From positions 7,051-41,540 of the forward strand of contig MIBH01000056.1 of the NCBI GenBank assembly GCA_001829455.1: 34,490 nucleotides of DNA, written 5' to 3'. The position numbers and the translations under genes were made by a program. Positions 25,619 through 33,648 of this stretch are shown in pieces; the stretch's first letter is position 1, and each line of letters begins with the position of its first letter. The stretch comes from Spirochaetes bacterium RBG_13_51_14. GTDB taxonomy: Bacteria; Spirochaetota; UBA4802; UBA5550. Below the pieces are notes generated by a model. The model did no database searches. It had not been told where the DNA came from and saw only the letters and a program-made list of their open reading frames with translations.

Positions 25619-27493
25619 ATGATAAAAATAATAAATCTCACAAAGTCGTTTGGGAAACAGATTCTGTTTGATAACATCACTGTAAGTATCAATCGGGGGG
25701 AGCGAGTGGGTCTGGTGGGCCGTAACGGCCATGGCAAAACCACGCTTTTTCGTATCATTATCGGCGAAGAGCTTCCCGATTCCGGTGAGGTTGCTATACC
25801 ACGGAATTACCGTATCGGATATGTCACCCAACAACTTATTTTTACCGAGGAGACCGTGCTGGACGAGACCTGCCGCGGGCTTCCAGAGCATCTTCACACT
25901 GAAACCTGGATGGCCGAGAAAGTTCTCTCCGGGCTTGGTTTCTCCAAACAGGATATGAAACGCCCCCCTCTTGATTTTTCCGGTGGATTCCAGGTGCGGC
26001 TCAACCTGGCCAGGACTCTGGTATCTGAACCGGACCTCCTCCTCCTTGATGAGCCGACCAACTATCTGGACATTGTATCGATCAGATGGCTGGAGAAGTA
26101 TATACGCCAGTGGAAAAGCGAGATTATTATTATAACTCACGATCGCTCCTTCATGGACAGCGTTACCACTCATACCATGGGCATCCACCGGAAAAAGATA
26201 CGAAAGATCGAGGGGAGCACGGAAAAGTATTACAGCCAGATTCTCAAGGAAGAAGAAATCTTCGAAAAAACTCGTATAAACGATGAAAAGAAGCGGAAGG
26301 AAACCGAGCTTTTCATCGCACGATTTCGTGCTAAAGCACGACTGGCGGGTATGGTGCAATCGCGCATCAAATCGCTGCAGAAGCAAGATAAGCTCGATAG
26401 ACTCGAGAAGATCAAAACCCTGGAATTTTCCTTCAGCTACAAGCCATTCCCGGCCAAGGTACTCATGAGTGTTGAGAACCTTTCTTTTTCATTCGGGAAA
26501 GAGGATTTAATCAGAGATTTAAGCATCACCATAGGTCGAGAGGATCGGATTTGCGTTATCGGGAAAAACGGGAAAGGGAAAACCACACTGCTCCGTCTTC
26601 TTGCGGGCGAGCTTGTTCCGCATAAAGGCGTCATCAATGCCCATGGCGAGATGAAAATCGGGCACTTCGCACAGACCAACATCAGCCACCTCATTGATTC
26701 TTTTACGATTGAAGAGGAAATCATGAGTAATGGTAGCGACCGACAGCGGGCGCGAGACATCGCCGGCGCCATGATGTTTGAGGGCGATATGGGGCTTAAG
26801 AAGATAAGCGTCCTCTCGGGTGGGGAGAAGAGCAGGGTGCTCCTGGGGAAGATTATATCGCAGCAGTCGAACCTGCTTCTCCTTGACGAGCCAACCAACC
26901 ACCTGGACATGGAGTCCAGCGATGCGCTACTCGCAGCCATCGATGATTTTGAGGGCGCAGCTGTGATCGTTACACACAATGAGATGTTCCTCCACTCTCT
27001 TGCCAGTCGTTTCGTGGTGTTCCAGGATTGCGGAGTATCCGTTTTCGAGGGAACGTATCAGAACTTCCTTGATAATGTTGGATGGGAGGATGAAAGGGAT
27101 GCACCCATAGTTGGGATGCCTTTTATTCAAGCTACTGATTTCAAAGAAAACGTGAGCAAGAAAGATTTACGAAAAGTAAGGGCTGATATCCTTTCAAGAA
27201 AATCAAAAACAATTAATCCACTGAAGGCAAAAATTGCTCACATTGAGTCAAGCATTCAAACTAAGGAAAAACAGCTCTCTGGCATGAATAATGAGATAAT
27301 AGCCGCTTCCAGCGCTGGTAAAAGCGAAACGATATCACGCCTATCAAAAGAGATACATAAAACCCGTACTGATATCGATTCACTTTTTGATGAACTTGAA
27401 TCCCTCATTTCTGAATTAGAAATGAAGTCGCTTCAGTTCGAGCAGGAATTGGTGAATATTAGTATTGATGCGTCGAAAGGATGCAGCTATTGA
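25619..27493 (+). CDS. ABC-F family ATPase
   Basis: 624 residues with no membrane segment. Two ABC cassettes: Walker A GRNGHGKTT (34-42) with signature FSGGFQVRLNLA and Walker B LLLLDEPTNYLD, then Walker A GKNGKGKTT (315-323) with signature LSGGEKSR and LLLLDEPTNHLD. The inter-domain linker (about 205-280) is long, charged and helical, as in ABC-F proteins that reach the ribosomal P/E-site tRNA. A C-terminal coiled coil (about 545-615) resembles Uup/YheS-type tails. ABC-F proteins act in translation or antibiotic resistance; this one cannot be placed in a subfamily by eye. It overlaps the convergent small secreted gene by 7 bases. Confidence 0.92.
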   Translation: MIKIINLTKSFGKQILFDNITVSINRGERVGLVGRNGHGKTTLFRIIIGEELPDSGEVAIPRNYRIGYVTQQLIFTEETVLDETCRGLPEHLHTETWMAEKVLSGLGFSKQDMKRPPLDFSGGFQVRLNLARTLVSEPDLLLLDEPTNYLDIVSIRWLEKYIRQWKSEIIIITHDRSFMDSVTTHTMGIHRKKIRKIEGSTEKYYSQILKEEEIFEKTRINDEKKRKETELFIARFRAKARLAGMVQSRIKSLQKQDKLDRLEKIKTLEFSFSYKPFPAKVLMSVENLSFSFGKEDLIRDLSITIGREDRICVIGKNGKGKTTLLRLLAGELVPHKGVINAHGEMKIGHFAQTNISHLIDSFTIEEEIMSNGSDRQRARDIAGAMMFEGDMGLKKISVLSGGEKSRVLLGKIISQQSNLLLLDEPTNHLDMESSDALLAAIDDFEGAAVIVTHNEMFLHSLASRFVVFQDCGVSVFEGTYQNFLDNVGWEDERDAPIVGMPFIQATDFKENVSKKDLRKVRADILSRKSKTINPLKAKIAHIESSIQTKEKQLSGMNNEIIAASSAGKSETISRLSKEIHKTRTDIDSLFDELESLISELEMKSLQFEQELVNISIDASKGCSY

Positions 27494-27864
27494 TTCCTTA
27501 TTGATATAAGTGAATACGTATCACCAGCAGCTTTTTCGACCACAACCGTTACGTTCAATGAGCTATCCTTAATTTTAAGAAATTGTTCAATTTTTTGACT
27601 GCTTTCATTATCGAAGGGAATGAGCGCACCATAATGATATAGGGAATAGCCGCTGGCAGCGCAATCGGGCATCAGCGCACACTCTTTTGTATGTGTTTTT
27701 ATGAATGATTCGATACTTGTCTTGTGGGCCTTTGCGCACAGATTGTCGATAATAGTACCTGAAAGGGTCATTGTATTAGATAATGCTTCTTTCGGTTTTT
27801 CCGCAGCTATAATAGCATTAGACAACAGTATCATTACAGCCAGAAGAGTCATAACTTGTTTCAT
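27487..27864 (-). CDS. Small secreted protein with conserved Cys motif, unknown function
   Basis: 125 residues. The signal peptide is clear (MKQVMTLLAVMILLSNAIIAA). The ATG at 27864 is 6 bases from GGAGG, whereas 27867 would be only 3. The mature part starts with a beta strand, TLSGTIIDNLCAKAHK, then HTKECALMPDCAASGYSLY, with three Cys in total. The end LNVTVVVEKAAGDTYSLISI suggests a small beta-barrel. Similar short exported proteins with a GxxxDxxCA / HTKxCAL pattern exist in other bacteria as hypothetical proteins; no function is known to me. Metal or redox binding by the Cys residues is possible but unproven. Confidence 0.75.
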   Translation of the reverse strand: MKQVMTLLAVMILLSNAIIAAEKPKEALSNTMTLSGTIIDNLCAKAHKTSIESFIKTHTKECALMPDCAASGYSLYHYGALIPFDNESSQKIEQFLKIKDSSLNVTVVVEKAAGDTYSLISIRNQ

Positions 27865-27998
27865 CATCAGCCTCCATAATATTAAGATTATTTTAAAATA
27901 CTAAAATTCCTTTTATCAGTCAAATATTTCCACGGGAATTTATTATCCTGACATTATATCGATATTTGTTTGTTCTGTCCGTCTGTACATCTTTGAGG

Positions 27999-30113
27999 TC
28001 ATTTTGCTATGTCAAGAGCTATCCGAACTCTTGCGTCTAAGGCGATGATTCCAGAACCATCAGTCAGTATTCGGGCCGGATTGATGTCCAGCTCCAGTAT
28101 TTCCGGGATTTGAGCTAGAAGAAGAGTTACTCGATGTATCATATCAACATACGCATTAATATTACCCTCTGATTTGCCTCTGGCGCCTTTTAGAATTTTA
28201 TAAGATTTCAGTTCGCGTACCTTGTCCTCGATTTCCTCACGACCGGCGGGGCAGAGTAGGACTTTTACGTCTTTGAAGACTTCAATATAAATCCCACCGT
28301 ATCCGAAAAACACCACCGGGCCGAAGGATGGGTCATGCCTGCCGCCGATGAACATGTCATACCCATCGCCTGCCATCTTCATGACCCTGACGCCCTGGAA
28401 ACGGGCGTCGCTCTTGTAATTAATAAGGTTTTTCCTGATCTCTTCAAAACTCTCTTTCACTGACTGGTCGTCGCTCAATCCAATGATGACCCCACCTGCC
28501 TCTGACTTGTGGAGTGCGTCTGGCGATACCACTTTGAGTACCACGGGATAGCCAATTTTTTTTGAGATTGAAACCACTTTGTCCGCATCTTGCTCTACAG
28601 CCGATTCAGCTACTGATATGCCGTAACATGAAAGAAGTTCCAGGGTCTCCTCACCGATATCGCCGGGATGGTCTTTGACCCATTTTTTTGCAACGGCCGT
28701 GTCAATCTTGTCTGGCAAATGGTATTCCCTTGGTTTTTGAAGTTTTCTCATCTGGTAATCGCACTGTTTTTTGAGTGCGAACATCATCTCCTCAAAGCTG
28801 TCGAAGAGAGGGAAGTTAATGTTTTTCTTTATTGTTGATATTGTTCCGGATAAGCCAAAGATGCACGCCCCCAGCGGCTTGCCCGATGAGAGCATGGTGC
28901 CGGTAGCTTCCTTGGAGATGTCGGTATGGAACATTTTATAAAAAACATCCTCCCCACGTGGCATCTGGGGCCACTGACTCACGAACACGGCGCCGTCAAC
29001 GTTATCGTTATGCATTACTTCATAAAATATCTTTGTATAGAGATTCGGATCATAGATGTCCCCCATGTCCAGGGGGTTCGAGAAATTAATGACACCGGCA
29101 TTGGAGAAGCCTCTTAATCCATTGAAAAAGTCTTTACCGGGGTCAGCGAACCTGAAGCCAATCTTCTCGCACAGGTCCGCCATCATGACGGTTATGCCGC
29201 CAGCCGGGCTCATCATCATTAATCTGTTGCCCCGCATAGGAGGCAGATCGAAAGCCTTTGCGAGAGATATGAATTCATTGAGATGTGCTATCCTGATAAT
29301 GCCGGCCCGAGCGAAGGCCGCGTCGATGATCTCATCATCGTTGGAGAGCGCTGCTGTGTGGCTCATGGCTGCTTTTCGTCCGGCGCTGGTGGTGTTTGAC
29401 TTTAGTATGACGATGGGTTTATCGATCTTTTCAGCCGCTGACAGAAGCTCTTTCCCCCGGCTTATACTTTCGAGATACATGCCGATTATCTTCGTTTGCG
29501 GATCTCGGCCGAAATATTCCAGGAAATCAACCTCGTCCATATCAAGTTTGTTTCCGATGCTGGCGAATTTAGCCATACCAACATTTTCATCCATCATAAA
29601 ATTCCAGAGCATGAGGCCAACGCCACCGCTCTGGGATATTATTGAGAGCCCGCCCTTGGGCGGGGGATAGGAGGGTACGAAAGGGAGGCAGAGACCGTTA
29701 TCAGTGTTGGCCACGGTGACTCCGTTGGGACCCACGAACCGGATGCTGTGCCTATGGGCTTTTTCTATTAAAAGGTCGGCGAGCTTACTACCTTCCTGAT
29801 TCAGTTCATTGAAACCGCCTGATGGGATTGCCATATGCCGGACGCCGAATTCACCGCATTCATCAACGATGTCCGGGATATATTTAGCCGGTACCAGGGC
29901 ATAGACCAGATCTGGCACGATCGGGAGATCACCGACTTTTTTATACATTCTGATACCTTCAACTTCAAGATCTTCTGAGCGGGGATTAACCCCGAGAATT
30001 CGTCCCTTGTAACCCCAACGGATCAGGTTTTCCAGTACCAGGCGGGGTATGTTGTTCGCTTTTGAAGATAGGCCTATAATCGCAAGCGATTGGGGATAGT
30101 ATATTTTTTCCAT
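27999..30113 (-). CDS. ADP-forming acyl-CoA synthetase (acetate-CoA ligase type), fused alpha/beta
   Basis: 704 residues. It interconverts acyl-CoA + ADP + Pi and acid + CoA + ATP. Domains in order: CoA-binding Rossmann (YPQSLAIIGLSSKANNIP through NPRSEDLEVEG), succinyl-CoA-ligase-like flavodoxin domains, and a C-terminal ATP-grasp (IGYPVVLKVVSPDALHKSEA, about 530 onward). The phosphorylated His of the family is H252 in AAMSHTAALSND. The alpha and beta parts are fused in one chain. GGAGG precedes the ATG by 7 bases. The substrate (acetate, branched or aryl acid) cannot be read. It stands alone, with 131 bases to the small secreted gene downstream and a 357-base gap upstream. Confidence 0.9.
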   Translation of the reverse strand: MEKIYYPQSLAIIGLSSKANNIPRLVLENLIRWGYKGRILGVNPRSEDLEVEGIRMYKKVGDLPIVPDLVYALVPAKYIPDIVDECGEFGVRHMAIPSGGFNELNQEGSKLADLLIEKAHRHSIRFVGPNGVTVANTDNGLCLPFVPSYPPPKGGLSIISQSGGVGLMLWNFMMDENVGMAKFASIGNKLDMDEVDFLEYFGRDPQTKIIGMYLESISRGKELLSAAEKIDKPIVILKSNTTSAGRKAAMSHTAALSNDDEIIDAAFARAGIIRIAHLNEFISLAKAFDLPPMRGNRLMMMSPAGGITVMMADLCEKIGFRFADPGKDFFNGLRGFSNAGVINFSNPLDMGDIYDPNLYTKIFYEVMHNDNVDGAVFVSQWPQMPRGEDVFYKMFHTDISKEATGTMLSSGKPLGACIFGLSGTISTIKKNINFPLFDSFEEMMFALKKQCDYQMRKLQKPREYHLPDKIDTAVAKKWVKDHPGDIGEETLELLSCYGISVAESAVEQDADKVVSISKKIGYPVVLKVVSPDALHKSEAGGVIIGLSDDQSVKESFEEIRKNLINYKSDARFQGVRVMKMAGDGYDMFIGGRHDPSFGPVVFFGYGGIYIEVFKDVKVLLCPAGREEIEDKVRELKSYKILKGARGKSEGNINAYVDMIHRVTLLLAQIPEILELDINPARILTDGSGIIALDARVRIALDIAK

Positions 30114-30470
30114 TTTTTTACCTCCAACAGATCATCATCGTTATCACAAATTGCTGTCTTATGAGATTTTTTACTTCAATTATCTGTATGAAGCGGCAAG
30201 CGTCGCTCAGAATGGTGGTTGTGATACTATTTTTTACAACCCGGTCGTTATACTTCATTAGATAAACATGCCGGCAATTAGGATTATCGGATATCTATTG
30301 ATTTCCTGGCTTCATATAATAAGCATATCTATTGCCAAATCTGTATCAGAACATTTCGGTCTGAGAGGAAAAGTGTAGCCCCTCCTCTTTGTAAAAGACG
30401 CGCACTAAAACATCGTACCAGATTTATCATAGGTTATGAACAGTTCGAACAGTTTAATGAGGAAATCGAT
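30114..30470. other. 357-base intergenic region, nothing recognised
   Basis: It contains the ribosome site of the acyl-CoA synthetase (GGAGG, 30121-30125 on the minus strand). No ORF with a ribosome site, RNA gene or MITE copy was seen. A short direct repeat GAACAGTT occurs near 30435-30450, next to the end of the STAS gene, and is of unclear meaning. Confidence 0.5.
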
Positions 30471-30761
30471 TCACAGGATGCCCTGCAGCGAGGATAGTTG
30501 CAATATGCGTTTTACATTTTCTGAACAGTTTATAATAGTCAGGTTTTTTTCAAATTCCTGGAGCTTTTTTTTAAGTGTCAGTAATATCCTTATGCCAGAT
30601 GAATCGATATAATCAACTTTCCCCAGATCAATCTCAACGTTCTTTCCGTAACTGTGGATATTAGTGATCTTGTCACTAAAGGGCTTAATGGTGGTGGATT
30701 CCAGGTTGCCTTCAAGGCTAACTTTAACGGTGTCGTCAGTTTGGTTTATCTTTATCTTCAT
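30471..30761 (-). CDS. STAS-domain anti-sigma factor antagonist
   Basis: 96 residues forming one complete STAS domain. VDYIDSSGIRILLTLKKKL (49-67) contains the Ser pair S54/S55, one of which would be phosphorylated by a cognate anti-sigma kinase as in SpoIIAA. The protein starts MKIKINQTDDTVKVSLEGNL with GGGGACGG upstream. Such proteins switch sigma factors or sit in stress-signalling (RsbV-like) modules. No kinase or sigma gene is adjacent. The HATPase-HDOD protein at 10 kb is a distant candidate kinase only in principle. Transcription probably starts at the promoter at 30934-30962, so the MITE lies in its leader. Confidence 0.88.
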   Translation of the reverse strand: MKIKINQTDDTVKVSLEGNLESTTIKPFSDKITNIHSYGKNVEIDLGKVDYIDSSGIRILLTLKKKLQEFEKNLTIINCSENVKRILQLSSLQGIL

Positions 30762-30834
30762 TACCGTCCCCTTTGGTAGATATCTGGAATTGAAAATGTC
30801 TGAATTATGGTATTTTTTTTGATAATATTATCCT

Positions 30835-30933
30835 AGACTTGTTGCATAACTACTCATAATTATTCATTTTTGCCCCCGCCGCCTCCGGCGGCGGGGGCAA
30901 AAATCACTGATTATTGAGTTTAACAACAAGTCT
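30835..30933. repeat. MITE-like palindromic repeat, copy 2
   Basis: 99 bases, homologous to 19179-19278 over the whole length. It is bounded by AGACT and AGTCT with TA outside both ends. The core hairpin is GCCCCCGCCGCC against GGCGGCGGGGGC. Relative to copy 1 the outer core pair changes from A-T to G-C on both arms, and the loop changes from GAA to TCC. The right terminal repeat has diverged slightly (TTTAACAAC for TTATGCAAC). Confidence 0.85.
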
Positions 30934-30962
30934 ACTATAATATCCTTATTGTTATATGTCAA
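30934..30962 (-). promoter_or_regulatory. Near-consensus sigma-70 promoter for the STAS gene
   Basis: On the minus strand a perfect TTGACA (30962-30957), a 17-base spacer and TATAGT (30939-30934). The -10 ends exactly at the edge of the MITE-like repeat, so the predicted transcript begins inside the repeat at about 30927 and carries its hairpin, about 165 bases ahead of the STAS ATG. This is the best promoter in the window. Confidence 0.75.
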
Positions 30963-31168
30963 CAATCTTTATAAGATGGAAGAAAGATGTCTGATTTTAA
31001 CAGGCCCCTTATATACAGTAATACAGGAATCATATACTAACCTTTGGCGGAGGGTCTCGCACGGGATACATCAGCTATCGGGATTGCTAATATCTGCAAT
31101 AAATTTACGTTAATGTAGATGAATTAAAATATTGTACTTTAACCGTTCCCAATAATTATTCAATACAA

Positions 31169-32230
31169 TCAATATAGAACAAAATTCCCTATACCTAAGA
31201 GCTGCCCACCTGCAGTCCAAATTTCTACCATGTATTCACCAGTTCCTTCGAGGATTGTGTGACGAGACCATGTGCCGAATCCTTCTTTCCTGCCGCCATG
31301 GATTTCACTCAAACTTACAGTGAAAAGCCGCCTGCCATTGTGGTACCAAACGTGGTTTATTTTTTCTGCAAGACCCCGTGGTGCAAATATAGAAGAATAA
31401 AAGTACACTTCCGGAGTTATATCGATTTTTGATCTGTAGAAGGATTCCTTCGGCCTGAAAAGTTCAATATTGCGGCACGCAGTGGTATGGGTAAGCTTCA
31501 GCGGAGACGGCGGAATGATACTTCTCCCAAACCAAAGAAGTGCGAAGAAAAGAGCGATACCAAAGAGAAAAACGGTAGTATTTTTTTTATTCTTTAGAAT
31601 GTCAATATGAGGATACACGAAAAGCACTACTGTCGTTGCTGCTACTCCACCAGATAGTAGCAGGCTGAATATGTTCCGCATGCCGAAAATTATCGGGAAG
31701 AGGAAGTTAAGAACACAGAAAAAAGTAAGGGCGTAAAACAGGGAACTTCGCAGCGGATGCTTGGCTATGAAACACTGGTACAGGTGGTACCAGCTTGCTA
31801 TAACCGTTAGGCCCACTATTACCGGTGCAAAAAATATATTTCGCGATGGAAAAGTCATTGATTTGAAATAAAATGGGATCACGAAGAGCAGCATATTATT
31901 AAGAATAAAGATGAGGGCGGTGTCCCAGAAAATGGTAATGATGCCCTTGGTATCCTTTAAGAGATATAGCCGGAAGGTTATGTAAAAAAAAGCGAAGATC
32001 ACCGAGACAATAGCTATCGGTACGTATTCAAATCCTTTTTTAAAGAGGAAGACAACAAGCAGGCTGATTACTAACGCAATGAACGGTTGGAACTTCATGA
32101 TTCGTTGAAGGCCTGACGGCCATTGTGTGAAAATTGCACCAAGGTATAATAATAGTCCCTTTAATCCTGATGGGAATTCTACTCGAGACGGAAAGCCCTC
32201 GGTGTAATAGTTATGTATGATACGAATCAT
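31169..32230 (-). CDS. Polytopic membrane protein with C-terminal DUF2914 domain
   Basis: 353 residues. About eight membrane segments fill residues 20-245. A soluble extracytoplasmic C-terminal domain follows, ITPEVYFYSSIFAPRGLAEK, then INHVWYHNGRRLFTVSLSEI, TWSRHTILEGTGEYMVEIWT and GGQLLGIGNF. This is the DUF2914 pattern (HxWxxNG, W/SR, GxWxVxVxTxxGxxLGxxxF). The function is unknown. It is AT-rich, like the rest of the right end. No ribosome site is obvious at the ATG at 32230. The 235 bases between it and the second MITE hold nothing recognisable besides the STAS promoter. Confidence 0.75.
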   Translation of the reverse strand: MIRIIHNYYTEGFPSRVEFPSGLKGLLLYLGAIFTQWPSGLQRIMKFQPFIALVISLLVVFLFKKGFEYVPIAIVSVIFAFFYITFRLYLLKDTKGIITIFWDTALIFILNNMLLFVIPFYFKSMTFPSRNIFFAPVIVGLTVIASWYHLYQCFIAKHPLRSSLFYALTFFCVLNFLFPIIFGMRNIFSLLLSGGVAATTVVLFVYPHIDILKNKKNTTVFLFGIALFFALLWFGRSIIPPSPLKLTHTTACRNIELFRPKESFYRSKIDITPEVYFYSSIFAPRGLAEKINHVWYHNGRRLFTVSLSEIHGGRKEGFGTWSRHTILEGTGEYMVEIWTAGGQLLGIGNFVLY

Positions 32231-32297
32231 AGATGGTGATTAATAGAAAAAAGGCCGAAGATAAATTGTCAAACAGTATTTAAATTATAATTTTAAC

Positions 32298-32314
32298 TAC
32301 CGGCTATGCCGGTA
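32298..32314 (+). repeat. Putative IS200/IS605 left-end hairpin
   Basis: TACCGGC-TAT-GCCGGTA forms a perfect 7-bp stem with a 3-base loop about 90 bases upstream of tnpA. Subterminal hairpins of this kind are what TnpA binds as single strands in this family. Role inferred from position. Confidence 0.6.
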
Positions 32315-32366
32315 AGTTTGGAAGAGTTATACCATTTATTAGTTTAAAAAAAATTAAGAAAAATAA

Positions 32367-32400
32367 ATCCTCCTGAACAAAAAACAAGTTACAGGAGGAT
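32367..32400 (+). promoter_or_regulatory. Ribosome-site-sequestering hairpin of tnpA
   Basis: ATCCTCCTG (32367-32375) is the exact reverse complement of CAGGAGGAT (32392-32400), with a 16-base loop. The right arm contains the tnpA ribosome site AGGAGG, 5 bases before the ATG at 32404. Folding would hide it. Translation repression by a leader hairpin is known for IS200 tnpA. Confidence 0.8.
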
Positions 32401-32403
32401 AAA

Positions 32404-32742
32404 ATGGGTATAGACAAATTAGCACATGTAGTATGGGAATGCAAGTATCATATTGTAATTGTGCCAAAATACCGGTACAAAATTTTCAGTAGGGAAGTAA
32501 AAGAATCAATTAAAGATGAGCTTAAAAAGCTCTGTCTATGGATGCGGGTACAGATTATTGAAGGACATGTATGTAAGGACCATATCCATATGTGTATAAC
32601 AATACCACCAAAAATGGCTGTTTCAGAGGTAGTAGGCACATTAAAGGGCAAAACAGCAATAAGGATGTTCAAGAAATTTCCCGAGCTAAGGAAGCAATAT
32701 TGGGGCAGTCACTTTTGGAAGTCGACAGATGCGGCTTTATGA
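32404..32742 (+). pseudogene. tnpA: tnpA, Y1 transposase of IS200/IS605, 3'-truncated
   Basis: 112 codons remain of a normal 140-150. The N-terminal part is intact: HVVWECKYHIVIVPKYRYKI, then IIEGHVCKDHIHMCITIPPK with the HUH metal-binding motif at H60-I-H62, and the LKGKTAIRMFKKFPE helix. Family members continue after HFW with a GY..STVG segment and a helix carrying the catalytic Tyr. Here the frame leaves homology after HFWK (32721) and ends with STDAAL, read from the antisense of the SGNH gene. Without the Tyr it cannot cut DNA, so it is inactive. Confidence 0.9.
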
Positions 32743-33457
32743 GAGCGTTCAGCATCTTGTAACCGTCTTTATTTATATGAAATGAATCAACGGCATATTC
32801 GCGTTTCATCTTTCTATTTTCAAGAAATATGGGGTCGCAATTGATAACTATATTATCCGACGAATTTTTTTTCATCAAGTGATAATTTACTTCATGTATG
32901 GCTTCCCTGGTGTTTTCAGACCAGACCGGCCATCGGGCAGGGCAGATCGTCGAGGCGGGGAAAATCGTGAGAACTACCGTCCTTATCCTCTTCCTGTGCA
33001 GCATCGAAATAATGTTGTCAAAATTAGACTTGCATTTTTCAATTATTGTTCTGTCTATCTCCGGCAGCGCGCCGATGCTGCTGCAATCGTTAACGCCGAG
33101 TTCGATGACCACGATATCCGGTTTCAATGATAATAGATCACGATCAATACGAAGAAGAGATTGTGCTGTCGTCTCGCCGGGCATCCCGCGGTTTATCAGC
33201 TCACACCGGGGCATGAGCGGTAGCGGTTTCCATTGATGAATCCGGGAATCTCCGAAAAAAACTATCCTGATCGCGCTGTTGCTTCCCTTTTGGGCGGTTC
33301 CGTTTTTATAAGAGTAAAATAAAGAGCCGGTCGGATCAATCTGATATTTTTTTTTCTGTTTATAACATTCAACAGCTATATGATATAGGGCAACATTTAA
33401 GGCGATTGACAATATGAGTAATGCCGAGATTGTCGGTAAAAAGAATTTTTGTCTCAT
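32669..33457 (-). CDS. Membrane-anchored SGNH/GDSL hydrolase with an IS-derived C-terminal tail
   Basis: 262 residues. An N-terminal membrane anchor or signal segment (about 7-27) precedes an SGNH hydrolase domain: FFGDSR with nucleophile S71, the RGMPGETT block with G94, GVND with N123, and DSFH with D224 and H227. All four blocks are present, so it should be an active esterase or acyl-glycan hydrolase acting outside the cytoplasm. Normal homology seems to end near DGYKMLNALIKPHL (231-244). The last 16 residues or so are read from the antisense strand of the broken tnpA, so the original stop was lost when the IS remnant joined. The fold should tolerate this. Confidence 0.85.
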   Translation of the reverse strand: MRQKFFLPTISALLILSIALNVALYHIAVECYKQKKKYQIDPTGSLFYSYKNGTAQKGSNSAIRIVFFGDSRIHQWKPLPLMPRCELINRGMPGETTAQSLLRIDRDLLSLKPDIVVIELGVNDCSSIGALPEIDRTIIEKCKSNFDNIISMLHRKRIRTVVLTIFPASTICPARWPVWSENTREAIHEVNYHLMKKNSSDNIVINCDPIFLENRKMKREYAVDSFHINKDGYKMLNALIKPHLSTSKSDCPNIASLAREIS

Positions 33458-33648
33458 AATAAAGTAATATTGCCGTATATGAAAGATGAACGAAGCCGTT
33501 ATACGCTATGATGCATTAAAAATATTATGAGGCAATACTTGTCAAGAAAAGTTTAAGTTGACCGGTGAGTGAGTTGCGTGCTCATCCTGAGCCCCCGCTT
33601 ATAGCAATCGGGCCAAATCCCGAAGTTCCGAAACGATTATTTGCTGCT

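Larger units (their letters stand above)
32285..32721 (+). mobile_element. Truncated IS200/IS605-type insertion sequence
   Basis: The left end hairpin, regulated leader and first 106 codons of tnpA are present; the right end is missing. The left boundary is approximate, since IS200/IS605 elements have no terminal inverted repeats or target duplications to mark it. The right boundary, 32721/32722, is where TnpA similarity stops and sequence of the convergent SGNH hydrolase gene begins. No TnpB/IscB gene is present. Confidence 0.75.

Noticed and set aside
25577-26386. 269-codon minus-strand ORF opposite the ABC-F gene
   Set aside because: It is antisense to conserved ABC-F motifs and has no ribosome site or recognisable domain; it is a shadow of strong codon bias on the other strand.
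29056-29670. 204-codon plus-strand ORF
   Set aside because: It lies wholly inside the acyl-CoA synthetase gene in antisense and has no family features.
32719-32726. GTCGAC at the tnpA/SGNH junction as a sign of a cloning or assembly artefact
   Set aside because: A single restriction-site match is weak evidence, and both flanks share the same AT-rich composition; a biological rearrangement is simpler, although reads should be checked.
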